Origin: JACCZX01 sp963824935
GTDB lineage: Bacteria; Pseudomonadota; Gammaproteobacteria; Burkholderiales; Burkholderiaceae_F
Reading direction: 5' to 3'
NCBI GenBank assembly: GCA_963824935.1
Contig: CAWGRF010000030.1
Location: 248,001-312,000 of the forward strand
DNA length: 64,000 nt
Both the position numbers and the translations under genes were made by a program. The notes beneath the pieces are model-generated. The model was not told where the DNA came from. It did not search any database and was given only the letters and a program-made list of their open reading frames with translations. Below are positions 53,229 to 62,415 of the stretch, one piece after another (position 1 is the stretch's first letter; each line of letters opens with the position of its first letter).

Positions 53229-53654
53229 ATGCGTCACTACGAAATCTGTTTCATCGTGCATCCCGATCAGAGCGAGCAAGTGCCCGCGATGATCGATCGC
53301 TACAAGGCGATGATCGCCAATAACAAGGGAGCGGTGCACCGCGTCGAAGATTGGGGCCGGCGTCAGTTGGCGTATCCGATCGACAAGCTGGCAAAGGCGC
53401 ACTATGTTCTGTTGAACATCGAGTGCGATAGCAAGACGCTGGACGAACTCGAAAATGCGTTCCGCTACAACGACGCCGTGCTGCGCCATTTAACCGTCAA
53501 GATGAAGCGGGCGGAAACGGGCGCGTCGCCGATGATGAAGATCGTCGAGCGCGAGGAAGCGAAAAAAGCGGCGGCCGAGCAATCGTCTGCACAAGCGCAG
53601 GCGCCAGCTCAGGCAGACACCGCTGCCGCTCCCGAGGCCGAGGCCACCGCATAG
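53229..53654 (+). CDS. rpsF: 30S ribosomal protein S6
   Basis: 141 residues; MRHYEICFIVHPDQSEQV, RVEDWGRRQLAYPIDK and RYNDAVLRHLTVK are typical. It has a long Ala/Glu-rich C-terminal tail (about 105-141). AAGGAA lies 5 nt upstream. Confidence 0.97.
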   Translation: MRHYEICFIVHPDQSEQVPAMIDRYKAMIANNKGAVHRVEDWGRRQLAYPIDKLAKAHYVLLNIECDSKTLDELENAFRYNDAVLRHLTVKMKRAETGASPMMKIVEREEAKKAAAEQSSAQAQAPAQADTAAAPEAEATA

Positions 53655-53710
53655 CGAGCGGCGGCAAGCCGATCTCGGCGAGTCAATGCAGCAGCAGTTG
53701 CAAAGTCAGC

Positions 53711-54004
53711 GTGAATCAGGTTCGCATTCGCGCGAAGGCCGTGGCAAAGAATGCTTTGCGCTACACGCCGGCGGGTGTTGCGGCGTTGGAAGCGAGTTTT
53801 GCGCACGACGGCCAGGTGATCGAGGCAGGAAGCCCTCGCAATCTGTCGTTCGAGTTTTCCGCCGTCGCGTTGGGCGCAGTGGCGCAGGCGCTGGAGCGCG
53901 AACCGCTTGGTGCAACCATGACGATCGAGGGATTTATTGCACCGCGCACGCGGCGTTCGCAACGGCTGGTGGTACACATCACTGAATACGAAGTAAATGG
54001 TTAG
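53711..54004 (+). CDS. priB: Primosomal replication protein N (PriB)
   Basis: A 97-residue OB-fold single-strand DNA-binding protein for PriA-dependent replication restart. GTG start (MNQVRIRAKAVAKNALRYTPAG). It lies between rpsF and rpsR as in other beta- and gammaproteobacteria. IEGFIAPRTRRSQRLVVHITEYE closes the fold. Confidence 0.92.
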   Translation: MNQVRIRAKAVAKNALRYTPAGVAALEASFAHDGQVIEAGSPRNLSFEFSAVALGAVAQALEREPLGATMTIEGFIAPRTRRSQRLVVHITEYEVNG

Positions 54005-54027
54005 CGAAACAAGAGACGGAGTTTGAA

Positions 54028-54315
54028 ATGGCGTTCGGAGCACGAGGCAAGTTCAAGGGCAAGGGCAAGGGCCCGCGGCGCGAGAACAAACAAAATGCGT
54101 TGTTCAAGCGCAAGCGGTTCTGCCGCTTTACGGTCGAGAAAGTCGAGCAGATCGATTACAAGGACATCGACACCTTGCGCGACTTTATCGGCGAGAACGG
54201 CAAGATCACACCCGCGCGCCTGACAGGCACCAAGGCGCACTATCAACGCCAACTCGACACGGCGATCAAGCGCGCGCGCTTCTTGGCGTTGTTGCCGTAC
54301 ACCGATACGCACTAA
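54028..54315 (+). CDS. rpsR: 30S ribosomal protein S18
   Basis: 95 residues with RKRFCRFTVEKVEQIDYKD, LRDFIGENGKITPARLTGT and YQRQLDTAIKRARFLALLPY. The basic N-terminal extension (FGARGKFKGKGKGPRRENK) is longer than in E. coli but common in this group. Confidence 0.97.
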   Translation: MAFGARGKFKGKGKGPRRENKQNALFKRKRFCRFTVEKVEQIDYKDIDTLRDFIGENGKITPARLTGTKAHYQRQLDTAIKRARFLALLPYTDTH

Positions 54316-54334
54316 TACGCCCGGGGCGATAACC

Positions 54335-54779
54335 ATGCAAGTCATTCTGTTGGAAAAGGTGATTAACCTCGGCCAGCTCGGCGACGTTGTCAAAGTCAGG
54401 CAGGGCTACGCACGCAATTTCCTGATTCCACAAGGCAAGGCGCGTCGCGCGACCGATGCCGCGATCAAGGAGTTCGAGACGCGTCGTGCCGATCTTGAGA
54501 AAGCGCAGTCGGATCGGCTAGCGGCCGCGCAGGCGGTGCACGACAAGCTGAGCTGGATCGAACGTCAGGATTGCGGCGAAAGCGGGAGTCGACGGCCGTT
54601 TGTTCGGCTCGGTCACGAACTACGACATTGCCGAAGCCCTAGGCAAGCAAGGATTCGATGTCAGCAAGGGGCAGATTCGCATGCCGCAAGGACCGCTGAA
54701 GGCGGTTGGCGAGCATCACGTCTCGGTGGCCTTGCATACCGACGTCGCGGCGGAGGTCTACAGTCACCGTCGTCGCTGA
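54335..54779 (+). CDS. rplI: 50S ribosomal protein L9 (one apparent +1 frameshift)
   Basis: Two-domain ribosomal protein. The first frame gives MQVILLEKVINLGQLGDVVKV and RNFLIPQGKARRAT. The second gives VRIAAKAGVDGRLFGSVTNYD and the C-terminal domain to QIRMPQGPLKAVGEHHVS. One extra base near 54552-54556 (CTGAGCTGG) shifts the frame between the central helix and the C-terminal domain. The span is 3n+1 and restores to 147 residues. Read without correction, the frame would run to 54892 with a foreign tail. Confidence 0.92.
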
Positions 54780-54884
54780 ACAGAGCTAGCGTCGGATCGC
54801 GGTCGACACTGGCGACTGATTCGACGAGCGCCGTGTTCAATTTCGCCGTGGTGAAATCCGATACGGCAGCTTCACGCGGTCGCT

Positions 54885-54893
54885 TGATATAGT
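54885..54893 (+). promoter_or_regulatory. Extended -10 promoter (TGATATAGT) of dnaB
   Basis: TGnTATAGT 32 nt before the dnaB GTG, in the 146-nt gap after rplI. No -35 is needed for an extended -10, and none is clear. Confidence 0.5.
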
Positions 54894-54925
54894 TTGCGCG
54901 TCCCGCACCCGCAGTTCCCTTCACC

Positions 54926-56302
54926 GTGAATCAGCCGATCGATCCCCAGCTTGCGGCTGTGCGCCTGCCCCCGCACTCCATTGAGGCGGAACAATCGGTG
55001 CTGGGAGGATTGCTGCTGGACAACGCGGCATGGGATCGCATCGCCGATCTGATCGGCACCGATGATTTTTATCGGCAGGACCATCAATACATCTTCGGCG
55101 CGATCAGCCGCCTGACCGACGCCGGCAAGCCGGCTGACGCGGTGACGGTGTTCGAAGCGCTGCGCAACACCGGCCGCTCTGAACAGGCAGGTGGGCTCGT
55201 CTATCTGAATTCGCTCGCGCAGAACACGCCGTCGGCGGCCAATATCCGACGCTATGCAGAGATCGTGCGCGAACGTTCGGTGCTCCGGCGCCTGGTCAGC
55301 GCCGGCGACGAGATTGCGACCAGCGCGCTGAATCCCGCCGGGCGAGATACCAAGCAGATCCTCGACGAAGCGGAAACCAAGGTTTTTCAGATCGCCGAGG
55401 AAGGCGCGCGTGGCCGGCAGGGTTTCATCGAAATTGCTCCGCTGCTGACGCGCGTGGTCGAGCGCATTCAAGAGCTATTCGAGCGCGCCAATCCATCCGA
55501 CGTGACCGGCGTGCCGACCGGGTTCGCCGATCTCGATTCGAAGACATCGGGATTTCAAGCGGGTGATCTGATCATCATTGCGGGCAGACCTTCAATGGGC
55601 AAGACCGCGATGGCCCTCAATATTGGCGAGCACGTTGCAATCGATCAGGGCATGCCGGTCGCGGTGTTTTCGATGGAAATGGGCGCGTCGCAACTGGCGC
55701 TGCGGATGTTGAGTTCAGTGGGCCGGCTCGATCAGCAGCGGTTGCGCACCGGCCGATTGCAGGACGACGACTGGCCGCGCCTGACCGGCGCGATTCAAAA
55801 AATGCACGAGGCACCGCTCTACATCGACGAGACGGCAGCGCTGACGTCGATCGACCTGCGCGCTCGAGCGCGACGGCTCGCGCGCACGTGTGGGCGGCTC
55901 GGACTGATCGTCGTCGACTATCTGCAGCTGATGAGCGCCAGCTCGGAAGGCGAAAACCGTGCCACGGAGATTTCGGAGATTTCGCGCGGACTGAAAGCAT
56001 TGGCCAAAGAGCTTGCAGTGCCGGTGGTTGCGCTGTCGCAGTTGAACCGTACGGTCGAAACTCGCACCGACAAGCGACCTGTGATGTCGGATCTGCGCGA
56101 GTCCGGCGCAATCGAACAGGATGCCGACGTGATCCTGTTCATTTATCGCGACGAGGTCTACAACCCGGATACGACCGACAAGAACATTGCCGAGATCATA
56201 ATTGCCAAGCAGCGCAATGGACCGATCGGGCGGCTGAATCTGCGCTTTGACGGACAGCACACCAAGTTTGAAAACCTGGCGCGGAGCGGCGGATACGGAT
56301 GA
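54926..56302 (+). CDS. dnaB: Replicative DNA helicase DnaB
   Basis: 458 residues, GTG start. N-terminal domain (PHSIEAEQSVLGGLLLDN), linker, and RecA-like ATPase domain: Walker A GRPSMGKTA, Walker B LIVVDYLQLM, and VALSQLNRTVE and SDLRESGAIEQDADVI in the H3/H4 motifs. No intein. It overlaps the DUF47 gene as ATGA. Confidence 0.97.
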   Translation: MNQPIDPQLAAVRLPPHSIEAEQSVLGGLLLDNAAWDRIADLIGTDDFYRQDHQYIFGAISRLTDAGKPADAVTVFEALRNTGRSEQAGGLVYLNSLAQNTPSAANIRRYAEIVRERSVLRRLVSAGDEIATSALNPAGRDTKQILDEAETKVFQIAEEGARGRQGFIEIAPLLTRVVERIQELFERANPSDVTGVPTGFADLDSKTSGFQAGDLIIIAGRPSMGKTAMALNIGEHVAIDQGMPVAVFSMEMGASQLALRMLSSVGRLDQQRLRTGRLQDDDWPRLTGAIQKMHEAPLYIDETAALTSIDLRARARRLARTCGRLGLIVVDYLQLMSASSEGENRATEISEISRGLKALAKELAVPVVALSQLNRTVETRTDKRPVMSDLRESGAIEQDADVILFIYRDEVYNPDTTDKNIAEIIIAKQRNGPIGRLNLRFDGQHTKFENLARSGGYG

Positions 56303-56970
56303 CGTCCAACTTTGTTCCCGAGCGTCGCGGCCGGCGCCCGCTTAGAAGTGTGCTGCGCAGGCTACTGCCGCGCGACCGGCGGTTTTTCGCGTTGTTCGAC
56401 CGCCATACCGAACTTTGTGTCCAAGGGGCTACCGCGCTCGCGCAATTGTTGAAGGACGTTCGCGACGGTGACGGCAGAGTGCGCGAGATCGAAGCGCTCG
56501 AAAAGCGTGCCGACGATGTCGTCGATGAAACGTTGGCGCTGCTCAGGCGCTCGTTGCTGCCGCCGTTTCCGCGGCGTGCGATTCACGCGCTGATCAATCG
56601 GTTCGACGACATTCTCGATCTGACGGAAGACGTTGCCCAGTCTTTGCACCTGTACCACGTGACCATGCTGACTCCCGATGCGCATCGGCTGGCTGACCTC
56701 GCGGTGCACAGCACGCACAAGTTGCGAACGGCGGTTAGGCAACTGCAGTCGGTAGATGATCCGCGCGATGCACTGCGGTTGTGTCATGAGGTCAATGAAC
56801 TCGAAGCGCAGGCCGATCACGTGATGCGCGCCGCGATGTCCAAACTGTTTCGCGAGGAACCCGATACCCGGCAGCTGGTCAAGATGCGCGCGATTTATGA
56901 GCTGCTCGAACAATTGACCGACGCCTGCAAACACGCCGCGGCCGAAGTGCAGGCGCTCGCGGTGCGATAG
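56299..56970 (+). CDS. DUF47 (PhoU-like) family protein
   Basis: A 223-residue all-helical protein of the DUF47/PhoU-like family. FFALFDRHTELCVQGATAL, EALEKRADDVVDETLALL, INRFDDILDLTEDVAQ and HEVNELEAQADHVMRAAMSKLF are family features with metal-binding acidic motifs. These proteins usually precede a Pit phosphate permease; here a DUF456 gene follows instead. It is translationally coupled to dnaB. Confidence 0.88.
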   Translation: MTSNFVPERRGRRPLRSVLRRLLPRDRRFFALFDRHTELCVQGATALAQLLKDVRDGDGRVREIEALEKRADDVVDETLALLRRSLLPPFPRRAIHALINRFDDILDLTEDVAQSLHLYHVTMLTPDAHRLADLAVHSTHKLRTAVRQLQSVDDPRDALRLCHEVNELEAQADHVMRAAMSKLFREEPDTRQLVKMRAIYELLEQLTDACKHAAAEVQALAVR

Positions 56971-56987
56971 CTTGCAGTGAGCCCTTA

Positions 56988-57467
56988 ATGGCGACGACAC
57001 TCTGGATCATCGCCGTCGTGCTGATATTGGTAGGCGTGGCCGGTACTGTCTTGCCTGCGCTACCCGGCGTTCCTTTGATCTTCGGCGGCGTTCTGCTGGC
57101 CGCATGGATCGACGATTTTCAGCGCATCAGTGTTGTGACGGTCGTGGTGCTCGCGATATTGGCGGTCGTTGCGATCGTAATCGACTACGTTGCGGCGGCG
57201 ATCTCGGCTAAGCGCGCCGGCGCGAGCAAGCAGGGCATCGTCGGTGCGGCGATCGGTACGGTCGCCGGCGTGTTCACGGGACTGTGGGGACTTCTCTTCA
57301 TGCCGCTGGCAGGTGCTGCGATCGGCGAGTTCGTCGCCCACAGAGACGCGTTTCGAGCAGGTAAGGTTGGCACCGCCACGTGGTTTGGACTGCTGGTCGC
57401 CACTGCGGTCAAGCTCGCCATTGCATTCACGATGGTCGGCGTGTTTATCGCAGCGCTGGTGCTCTGA
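56988..57467 (+). CDS. DUF456 membrane protein
   Basis: 159 residues, four or five hydrophobic segments. LILVGVAGTVLPALPGVPLIFGG and the glycine-rich ASKQGIVGAAIGTVAGVFTG are characteristic. Function unknown. Probably cotranscribed with the DUF47 gene 17 nt upstream. Confidence 0.85.
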   Translation: MATTLWIIAVVLILVGVAGTVLPALPGVPLIFGGVLLAAWIDDFQRISVVTVVVLAILAVVAIVIDYVAAAISAKRAGASKQGIVGAAIGTVAGVFTGLWGLLFMPLAGAAIGEFVAHRDAFRAGKVGTATWFGLLVATAVKLAIAFTMVGVFIAALVL

Positions 57468-57481
57468 CACCGAGGGTAGAT

Positions 57482-57904
57482 ATGGCAAACCGAAGGCGCA
57501 CACTCGCAGCAGTACTACCAATCGCTCTTTCGCTTCTCCCATCGGCTCGTTCGTATGCGCAAGCGCAACCAACTGCGCCCGGCGCCGAGCAAAGCCAGGG
57601 AAGCCTGTTCGCGGTCGAGTTCCGAATCGGCCCTAACTGGGACGCAACGAAAAAGGCGCACGAGCAGGCGTACTTCCGCGAGCACTCAGCCAACCTGAAA
57701 CGCCTCCGTGATCAGGGAAGCCTCGTTCTGGGCGCGAGATACTCGGATAAGGGTTTCGTCGTCCTGGCGGCGCCCTCTGAACAGGAAGCGCACTCGATGA
57801 TTCGAGAAGATCCCTCGGTTCAGAATCGAGTCTTTGCTTACGACTTGCACGAGTTCAATGTTTTCTACTCAGGGTGTGTTCAGCCTCGAAAGCGGCCGCT
57901 CTAG
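57482..57904 (+). CDS. Secreted YciI-like domain protein
   Basis: 140 residues from the ATG at 57482. An N-terminal Sec signal (RRTLAAVLPIALSLLPSARSYAQA, cleavage after about 27) is followed by a YciI-like ferredoxin-fold domain (AVEFRIGPNWD, KAHEQAYFREHSANLKRLRDQGSLVLGAR, GFVVLAAPSEQEAHSMI). Most YciI proteins are cytoplasmic, so the signal is notable. Function unknown. Confidence 0.78.
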   Translation: MANRRRTLAAVLPIALSLLPSARSYAQAQPTAPGAEQSQGSLFAVEFRIGPNWDATKKAHEQAYFREHSANLKRLRDQGSLVLGARYSDKGFVVLAAPSEQEAHSMIREDPSVQNRVFAYDLHEFNVFYSGCVQPRKRPL

Positions 57905-57946
57905 GGAGCTTCATCGCGCACGGCTGCTGCGTCCGACTCCAGTCTG

Positions 57947-59257
57947 ATGCCCAAGACCGGCGAGGGCGAGCTAATCGTGGTCGATGGTCGCGAGATTTCG
58001 ATATCGAATCCGCGGAAGGTGCTCTTTCCCGAGCGTGGATACACGAAGCTCGATCTCGTGCAGTATTACCTCGCCGTATCTGAGGGGGCACTGCGCGGCG
58101 CTGGGGGCCGGCCCAATGTGCTCGTGCGTTATCCAAACGGCATCACGAGCGAGTTCTTCTTTCAGAAGCGGGCGCCCGAGTCACGGCCTGCGTGGATCGA
58201 TATCGTATCGATTCGTTTTCCTTCCGGGCGCAGCGCCGATGAAGTAGTGCCGCGCGATGCGGCGGCGCTTGTCTGGATGGCGAATCTTGCGTGTCTCGAG
58301 TTGCACCCACATCCCGTGCGCGCCGACGATCTCGATCATCCCGACGAGCTGCGCGTGGATCTTGATCCTGTGCCGGGTGTCGCGTGGGCGCAGGTGCGCG
58401 AGGTCGCACATGTCGTGCACGGGGCCCTAAAGGACTTTGGCCTTGTCGGATGGCCGAAGACTTCGGGTTCACGTGGAATGCATGTTTACGTGCGTATCGA
58501 GCGACGGTGGTCGTTCGACGAAGTGCGTCGAGCGGCACTTGCACTTGCGCGTGAGGTCGAGCGGCGCGCACCCGACATCGCAACCAGCAAATGGTGGAAG
58601 GAAGAACGCCACGGCGTGTTCATCGACTACAACCAGAACGCCAAGGACCGCACGGTGGCCGCCGCTTACTCGGTGCGGCCAACCGCCGACGCACGCGTGT
58701 CTGCTCCGTTGACTTGGGACGAGGTCGATACGTGTGGGCCTGCGGACTTCACGCTCACGACAATGCCGGCCCGGTTCGCAAGGCTGGGCGATCTGCACGA
58801 GGCGATCGATGCGCATGCCGGTTCGCTGCAGAGCCTGCTTGAGCTATCGGCGCGTCACGAACGGGATGGCCTCGGCGACGCACCGTGGCCGCCGCAATAC
58901 AAGAAGCAACCTGGTGAGCCGCCACGCGTGCAACCGTCACGCCGCGCGACGAAACATCCGCTGATTGAGATCGGCCGTGCACAGCGAAAAGAGGATGCGC
59001 TTGCGGGACTCGAGCGCTGGAAGGCGCGGCATCTGGACGCGGTAGTGCATCTCGCTCCCGCCGACATTTTGGTGGACTCGATGCGCGGACGATCATCGAC
59101 GTGGACCCGCATACGCGTGAATCTGCAGCATGTGCCCGAGAAGCTGCGGCCTGGGCAGGAGCCGCTCGACCCGGACGACGAGCCGAGCCAAGCCGCGCGC
59201 GTCACTGCGGAGAACGTGCCGCGCCGAAAACCTTCTCGAGCTCGTAAGGCGTCGTGA
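57947..59257 (+). CDS. LigD-type DNA polymerase/primase domain protein (stand-alone)
   Basis: Non-homologous end-joining polymerase of the LigD archaeo-eukaryotic primase type, 436 residues and without ligase domain. The N-terminal ISNPRKVLFPERGYTKLDLVQYY, the catalytic Asp motif RVDLDPVPG, SGSRGMHVYVRI, and the third acidic motif with DYNQNAKDRTVAAAYSVRP are present. The last 130 residues (PLIEIGRAQRKEDALAGLERWKARH onward) form an extension also seen in stand-alone homologues of this group. Its 3' end overlaps the convergent ligase gene by 56 bp. Confidence 0.9.
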   Translation: MPKTGEGELIVVDGREISISNPRKVLFPERGYTKLDLVQYYLAVSEGALRGAGGRPNVLVRYPNGITSEFFFQKRAPESRPAWIDIVSIRFPSGRSADEVVPRDAAALVWMANLACLELHPHPVRADDLDHPDELRVDLDPVPGVAWAQVREVAHVVHGALKDFGLVGWPKTSGSRGMHVYVRIERRWSFDEVRRAALALAREVERRAPDIATSKWWKEERHGVFIDYNQNAKDRTVAAAYSVRPTADARVSAPLTWDEVDTCGPADFTLTTMPARFARLGDLHEAIDAHAGSLQSLLELSARHERDGLGDAPWPPQYKKQPGEPPRVQPSRRATKHPLIEIGRAQRKEDALAGLERWKARHLDAVVHLAPADILVDSMRGRSSTWTRIRVNLQHVPEKLRPGQEPLDPDDEPSQAARVTAENVPRRKPSRARKAS

Positions 59258-60296
59258 CTTCGAGCTGATCGTAGCGGCACTCGCCCGGCGGTTTGTCGGG
59301 CCGCCATCTAATAAGAGTCGCGGCATGTCGAAAGCGATTGCCCTGGAGGTGATCGTATTTGACTTCACACACGCGCTCGATCCGCAGCGGTTCCCAGGAC
59401 AGATCTTTTCCCGCGCTCCAGCGGCTCTGTGCACCGGGCATGCGCGAAGTTGCATCATCAACGCTTGCCCATTCGCGCCACGGGTGGTCTCTGATCGCAT
59501 CCTTGCGCAGCGGTGCGAGGTCAAGCGCGAGCTGCCTGCGTACTGTCGTCGTAAATGCGGACGTGACACCGACATGCTGCAGCACGCCTCGATCGTCGTA
59601 CAACCCGAGGAGCAGCGAACCGACGACATCCTTGCCGCTCTTGTGCCAGCGAAAGCCGGCGACGACACAATCGGCGGTACGCGCATGCTTTACCTTGATC
59701 AGCACGCGCTTGCCAGGTTGATATGCAATGTCGGCCGGTTTGACGATCACGCCGTCCAAGCCCGCGCCTTCGAAATGCTTGAGCCATTGCAGTGCGACGC
59801 TGTGGTCGCGAGTCATCGGCGTCAGGTGAACCGGCGGCTCGACGGCGCTGAAATTCCTTTCGAGCAAGGCTCGGCGTTCGCTTTGCGGCGCCGGCATGAC
59901 GTCGCGGGCATCGATGGCGAGCGCGTCGAACGCAACGAAAGATGCGGGAGTTTCCTTCGCCAGTTTGGCCACGCGCGAGGCGGCGGGGTGCAGTCGCAGC
60001 TGCAATGCGTCGAAGTCAAGGCCACGCTTGGCGACGATGACGATCTCGCCGTCGATGACGCAGTTATCCGGAAGCCGTTTCAGCAACGCGTCGTGCAGCT
60101 CCGGAAAATACCGATCAAGCGGTCGCAGGTCTCTGCTCTGGATAAACAGTTCTGAACCTGCGCGGAAAACGATGGCACGAAATCCATCCCACTTTGGCTC
60201 GAACAGGAATGCCGGTGCAGACGGCAGCTCCTCTGCGAGCTTGGCGAGCATTGGCTCGATCGGAGGCGTGATCGGGAACTTCGCATCCGAGCCCAC
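59202..60296 (-). CDS. ATP-dependent DNA ligase (LigD ligase-domain type)
   Basis: 364 residues with the nucleotidyltransferase motif I EPKWDGFRAIV (active-site Lys), DGEIVI, FVAFDAL, GLDGVIVK and KVKHARTADCVV, then an OB domain. The GTG at 60296, 8 nt after the phoH stop, gives MGSDAKFPITPPIEPML; the ORF is open further upstream into phoH. It is probably transcribed with phoH and is tail-to-tail with the polymerase gene. No ku gene is in the window. Confidence 0.9.
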   Translation of the reverse strand: MGSDAKFPITPPIEPMLAKLAEELPSAPAFLFEPKWDGFRAIVFRAGSELFIQSRDLRPLDRYFPELHDALLKRLPDNCVIDGEIVIVAKRGLDFDALQLRLHPAASRVAKLAKETPASFVAFDALAIDARDVMPAPQSERRALLERNFSAVEPPVHLTPMTRDHSVALQWLKHFEGAGLDGVIVKPADIAYQPGKRVLIKVKHARTADCVVAGFRWHKSGKDVVGSLLLGLYDDRGVLQHVGVTSAFTTTVRRQLALDLAPLRKDAIRDHPWREWASVDDATSRMPGAQSRWSAGKDLSWEPLRIERVCEVKYDHLQGNRFRHAATLIRWRPDKPPGECRYDQLEVTTPYELEKVFGAARSPQ

Positions 60297-60303
60297 GGAC
60301 AAG

Positions 60304-61908
60304 CTACAAGATCTCAGCCGCGTAGTCGGCCAGGCGCGATCGTTCGCCACGCTGTAGCGTTACGTGGCCGGAGTGCATCCATCCTTTGAAGCGGTCGACG
60401 ACGTATGTCAGTCCCGACGAGCCTTCGGTTAGATACGGCGTATCGATCTGCGCGATATTGCCGAGGCAGATCACCTTCGTCCCCGGCCCCGCGCGTGTGA
60501 CGAGCGTCTTCATTTGCTTCGGCGTCAGGTTCTGCGCTTCGTCGATGATCAAGTACTTGTTGATGAAGGTACGGCCGCGCATGAAGTTCAGTGACTTGAT
60601 GCGGATGCGGGTACGGATCAGATCGTTGGTTGCTGCGCGACCCCATTCGCCGGCACTGTCGTCCGTCTTGTTCAGTACTTCGAGGTTGTCCTCGAGCGCA
60701 CCCATCCACGGCGCCATCTTCTCTTCTTCGGTTCCAGGAAGGAATCCGATGTCATCGCCGACCGGCACCGTAGCGCGCGTGACGATGATCTCGGAAAAGC
60801 GCTTGATCTCCAGCGTCTGCGACAGACCCGCAGCCAGCGCCAGCAGCGTCTTGCCGGTGCCTGCCTGCCCGATCAACGTGACGAAATCGCATTCGGGGTC
60901 CATCAGCAGATTCAGCGCGAAGCTCTGCTCGCGATTCCGCGCGGTGATGCCCCATACGGCATTCTTCGCGTGCGTGTAATCGCGCAGCACGCGCAAGACT
61001 GCGGACTTGCCGCGAATCTCTCGTACCTGTGCGTAAAACGAAGTGCCGTTTTCGAGATAGATGAACTGATTGACCAGTAGCCCCGCGACGATCGGCCCAG
61101 TTATGCGGTAGTACGTGAAGCCGCCGTGCTGCCATGACTCCATGCCCTTGCCGTTCTTGTCCCAGAAGCTCGCCGGCAACTGCTGCACGCCGGTGTAAAG
61201 CAGATCGGTGTCTTCCAGCACCTTGTCGTTGGTGTAATCCTCCGCCGGCAAGCCGAGCACACGCGCCTTGACGCGCATGTTGATGTCCTTCGACACGAGC
61301 ACTACGTCGCGCGTGTGCAGATCCTTAAGGGCACGCACCACGCCGAGTATCTGGTTATCCGCCTTGCCGGCCGGCAAGTTCGGAGGCAGCGTTACCGCTA
61401 CCGCCTGTGTTTGAAAAAACAAACGGCCGGCGGCGTCCTTGTTGCCGAGCGCCGACAGTGGAATGCCTTCTTCGATTGGCGTTTTGCATGCGGCCACCAA
61501 CGAGTCGAGGATGCGCGACACCTGGCGTGCGCTGCGCGCGACTTCGGACATTCCCTTCTTGTGCGAGTCGAGTTCCTCCAACGTCATCATCGGGAGGAAC
61601 ACGTCGTGTTCTTCGAAGCGAAACAGGCTGGTCGGATCGTGCAGTAGCACGTTGGTGTCGACCACGAACAGCCGCGGCACACCGCTCGACCGCGGCTTCT
61701 TAGCCACAGGCCGTGGCGCGGACTCGACGACCGCAAGACGCGCTGCCGGAACTGCTCGAGTCGGTTGAGGGTGCGGCGCAGCTGGGCCGCGCGCGGTGGG
61801 CACAGGCGCCTGTGGTGCGTGATCGGTGCCGACAAATTCTCGTGCAAGTTCGGTTGGAATGGACGCCAGAACGGCGGCGGGCTTGGTCGGTGCTTTCGGA
61901 AGTGGCAT
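60304..61908 (-). CDS. PhoH-family protein with PIN domain (PhoH2)
   Basis: 534 residues. An Ala/Pro-rich N-terminus (about 1-75) is followed by a PIN ribonuclease domain (LFVVDTNVLLHDPTSLFRF, DVVLVSKDINMRVKA, about 78-235) and a PhoH ATPase domain (Walker A GQAGTGKTLLALA, YLIIDEAQNLTPKQMKTL Walker B, about 325-534). Proteins of this architecture are RNA helicase/nucleases. The exact role is not known. Confidence 0.92.
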   Translation of the reverse strand: MPLPKAPTKPAAVLASIPTELAREFVGTDHAPQAPVPTARGPAAPHPQPTRAVPAARLAVVESAPRPVAKKPRSSGVPRLFVVDTNVLLHDPTSLFRFEEHDVFLPMMTLEELDSHKKGMSEVARSARQVSRILDSLVAACKTPIEEGIPLSALGNKDAAGRLFFQTQAVAVTLPPNLPAGKADNQILGVVRALKDLHTRDVVLVSKDINMRVKARVLGLPAEDYTNDKVLEDTDLLYTGVQQLPASFWDKNGKGMESWQHGGFTYYRITGPIVAGLLVNQFIYLENGTSFYAQVREIRGKSAVLRVLRDYTHAKNAVWGITARNREQSFALNLLMDPECDFVTLIGQAGTGKTLLALAAGLSQTLEIKRFSEIIVTRATVPVGDDIGFLPGTEEEKMAPWMGALEDNLEVLNKTDDSAGEWGRAATNDLIRTRIRIKSLNFMRGRTFINKYLIIDEAQNLTPKQMKTLVTRAGPGTKVICLGNIAQIDTPYLTEGSSGLTYVVDRFKGWMHSGHVTLQRGERSRLADYAAEIL

Positions 61909-61950
61909 CAGCGGTGCAGTTGACTCATCAGGGGTACGTCGAAATGGAAA

Positions 61951-62415
61951 TCATGCAAGCGACTGCGCGAAGGCAAGAACCTGGTCGACATGGTTCGGCA
62001 CTTTCACGCCGCGCCATTCTTTGCGCAGCTTGCCGGCACCGTCGATCACGAAAGTGCTGCGTTCGACGCCGCGTACTTGCCTACCGTACATGTTCTTCAT
62101 TTTCATAACGCCAAAGAGCTCGCACAGTTGTTCATCTGGATCGGAGATCAGCTGGAACGGAAACTTCATCTTCGCCTTGAAGCTCTCGTGCGACTTCAAG
62201 CTGTCGCGCGAGATGCCCGCTACGACGGCGTTTGCCTTCGCAAACTTCGGGTTGGCGACGGCAAAGTCCGCCCCTTCTGTGGTGCAGCCCGGCGTGTTGT
62301 CCTTTGGATAAAAATAGAGCACCACAGTACTGCCGCGCTGCTTCGACAATGTGAACTGACCGTCGGTCGATGCAGCGCTGAAATCAGGTACCTTGGCGTT
62401 AAGCGCGACGGTCAT
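61951..62415 (-). CDS. bcp: Thioredoxin-dependent peroxiredoxin (Bcp/PrxQ)
   Basis: 154 residues from the ATG at 62415. The peroxidatic Cys is in YPKDNTPGCTTEGADF. The second Cys five residues later, found in many Bcp proteins, is absent, so it may work as a 1-Cys enzyme or use another partner. Its start overlaps the end of the Mth938-like gene by 17 bp. Confidence 0.9.
   Translation of the reverse strand: MTVALNAKVPDFSAASTDGQFTLSKQRGSTVVLYFYPKDNTPGCTTEGADFAVANPKFAKANAVVAGISRDSLKSHESFKAKMKFPFQLISDPDEQLCELFGVMKMKNMYGRQVRGVERSTFVIDGAGKLRKEWRGVKVPNHVDQVLAFAQSLA

Noticed and set aside
59258..60155. A long plus-strand frame (59130-60155) running on past the LigD polymerase stop at 59257.
   Set aside because: From 59258 it is antisense to the DNA ligase gene, which has an intact adenylation motif; its upstream part lies in the wrong frame of the polymerase gene.
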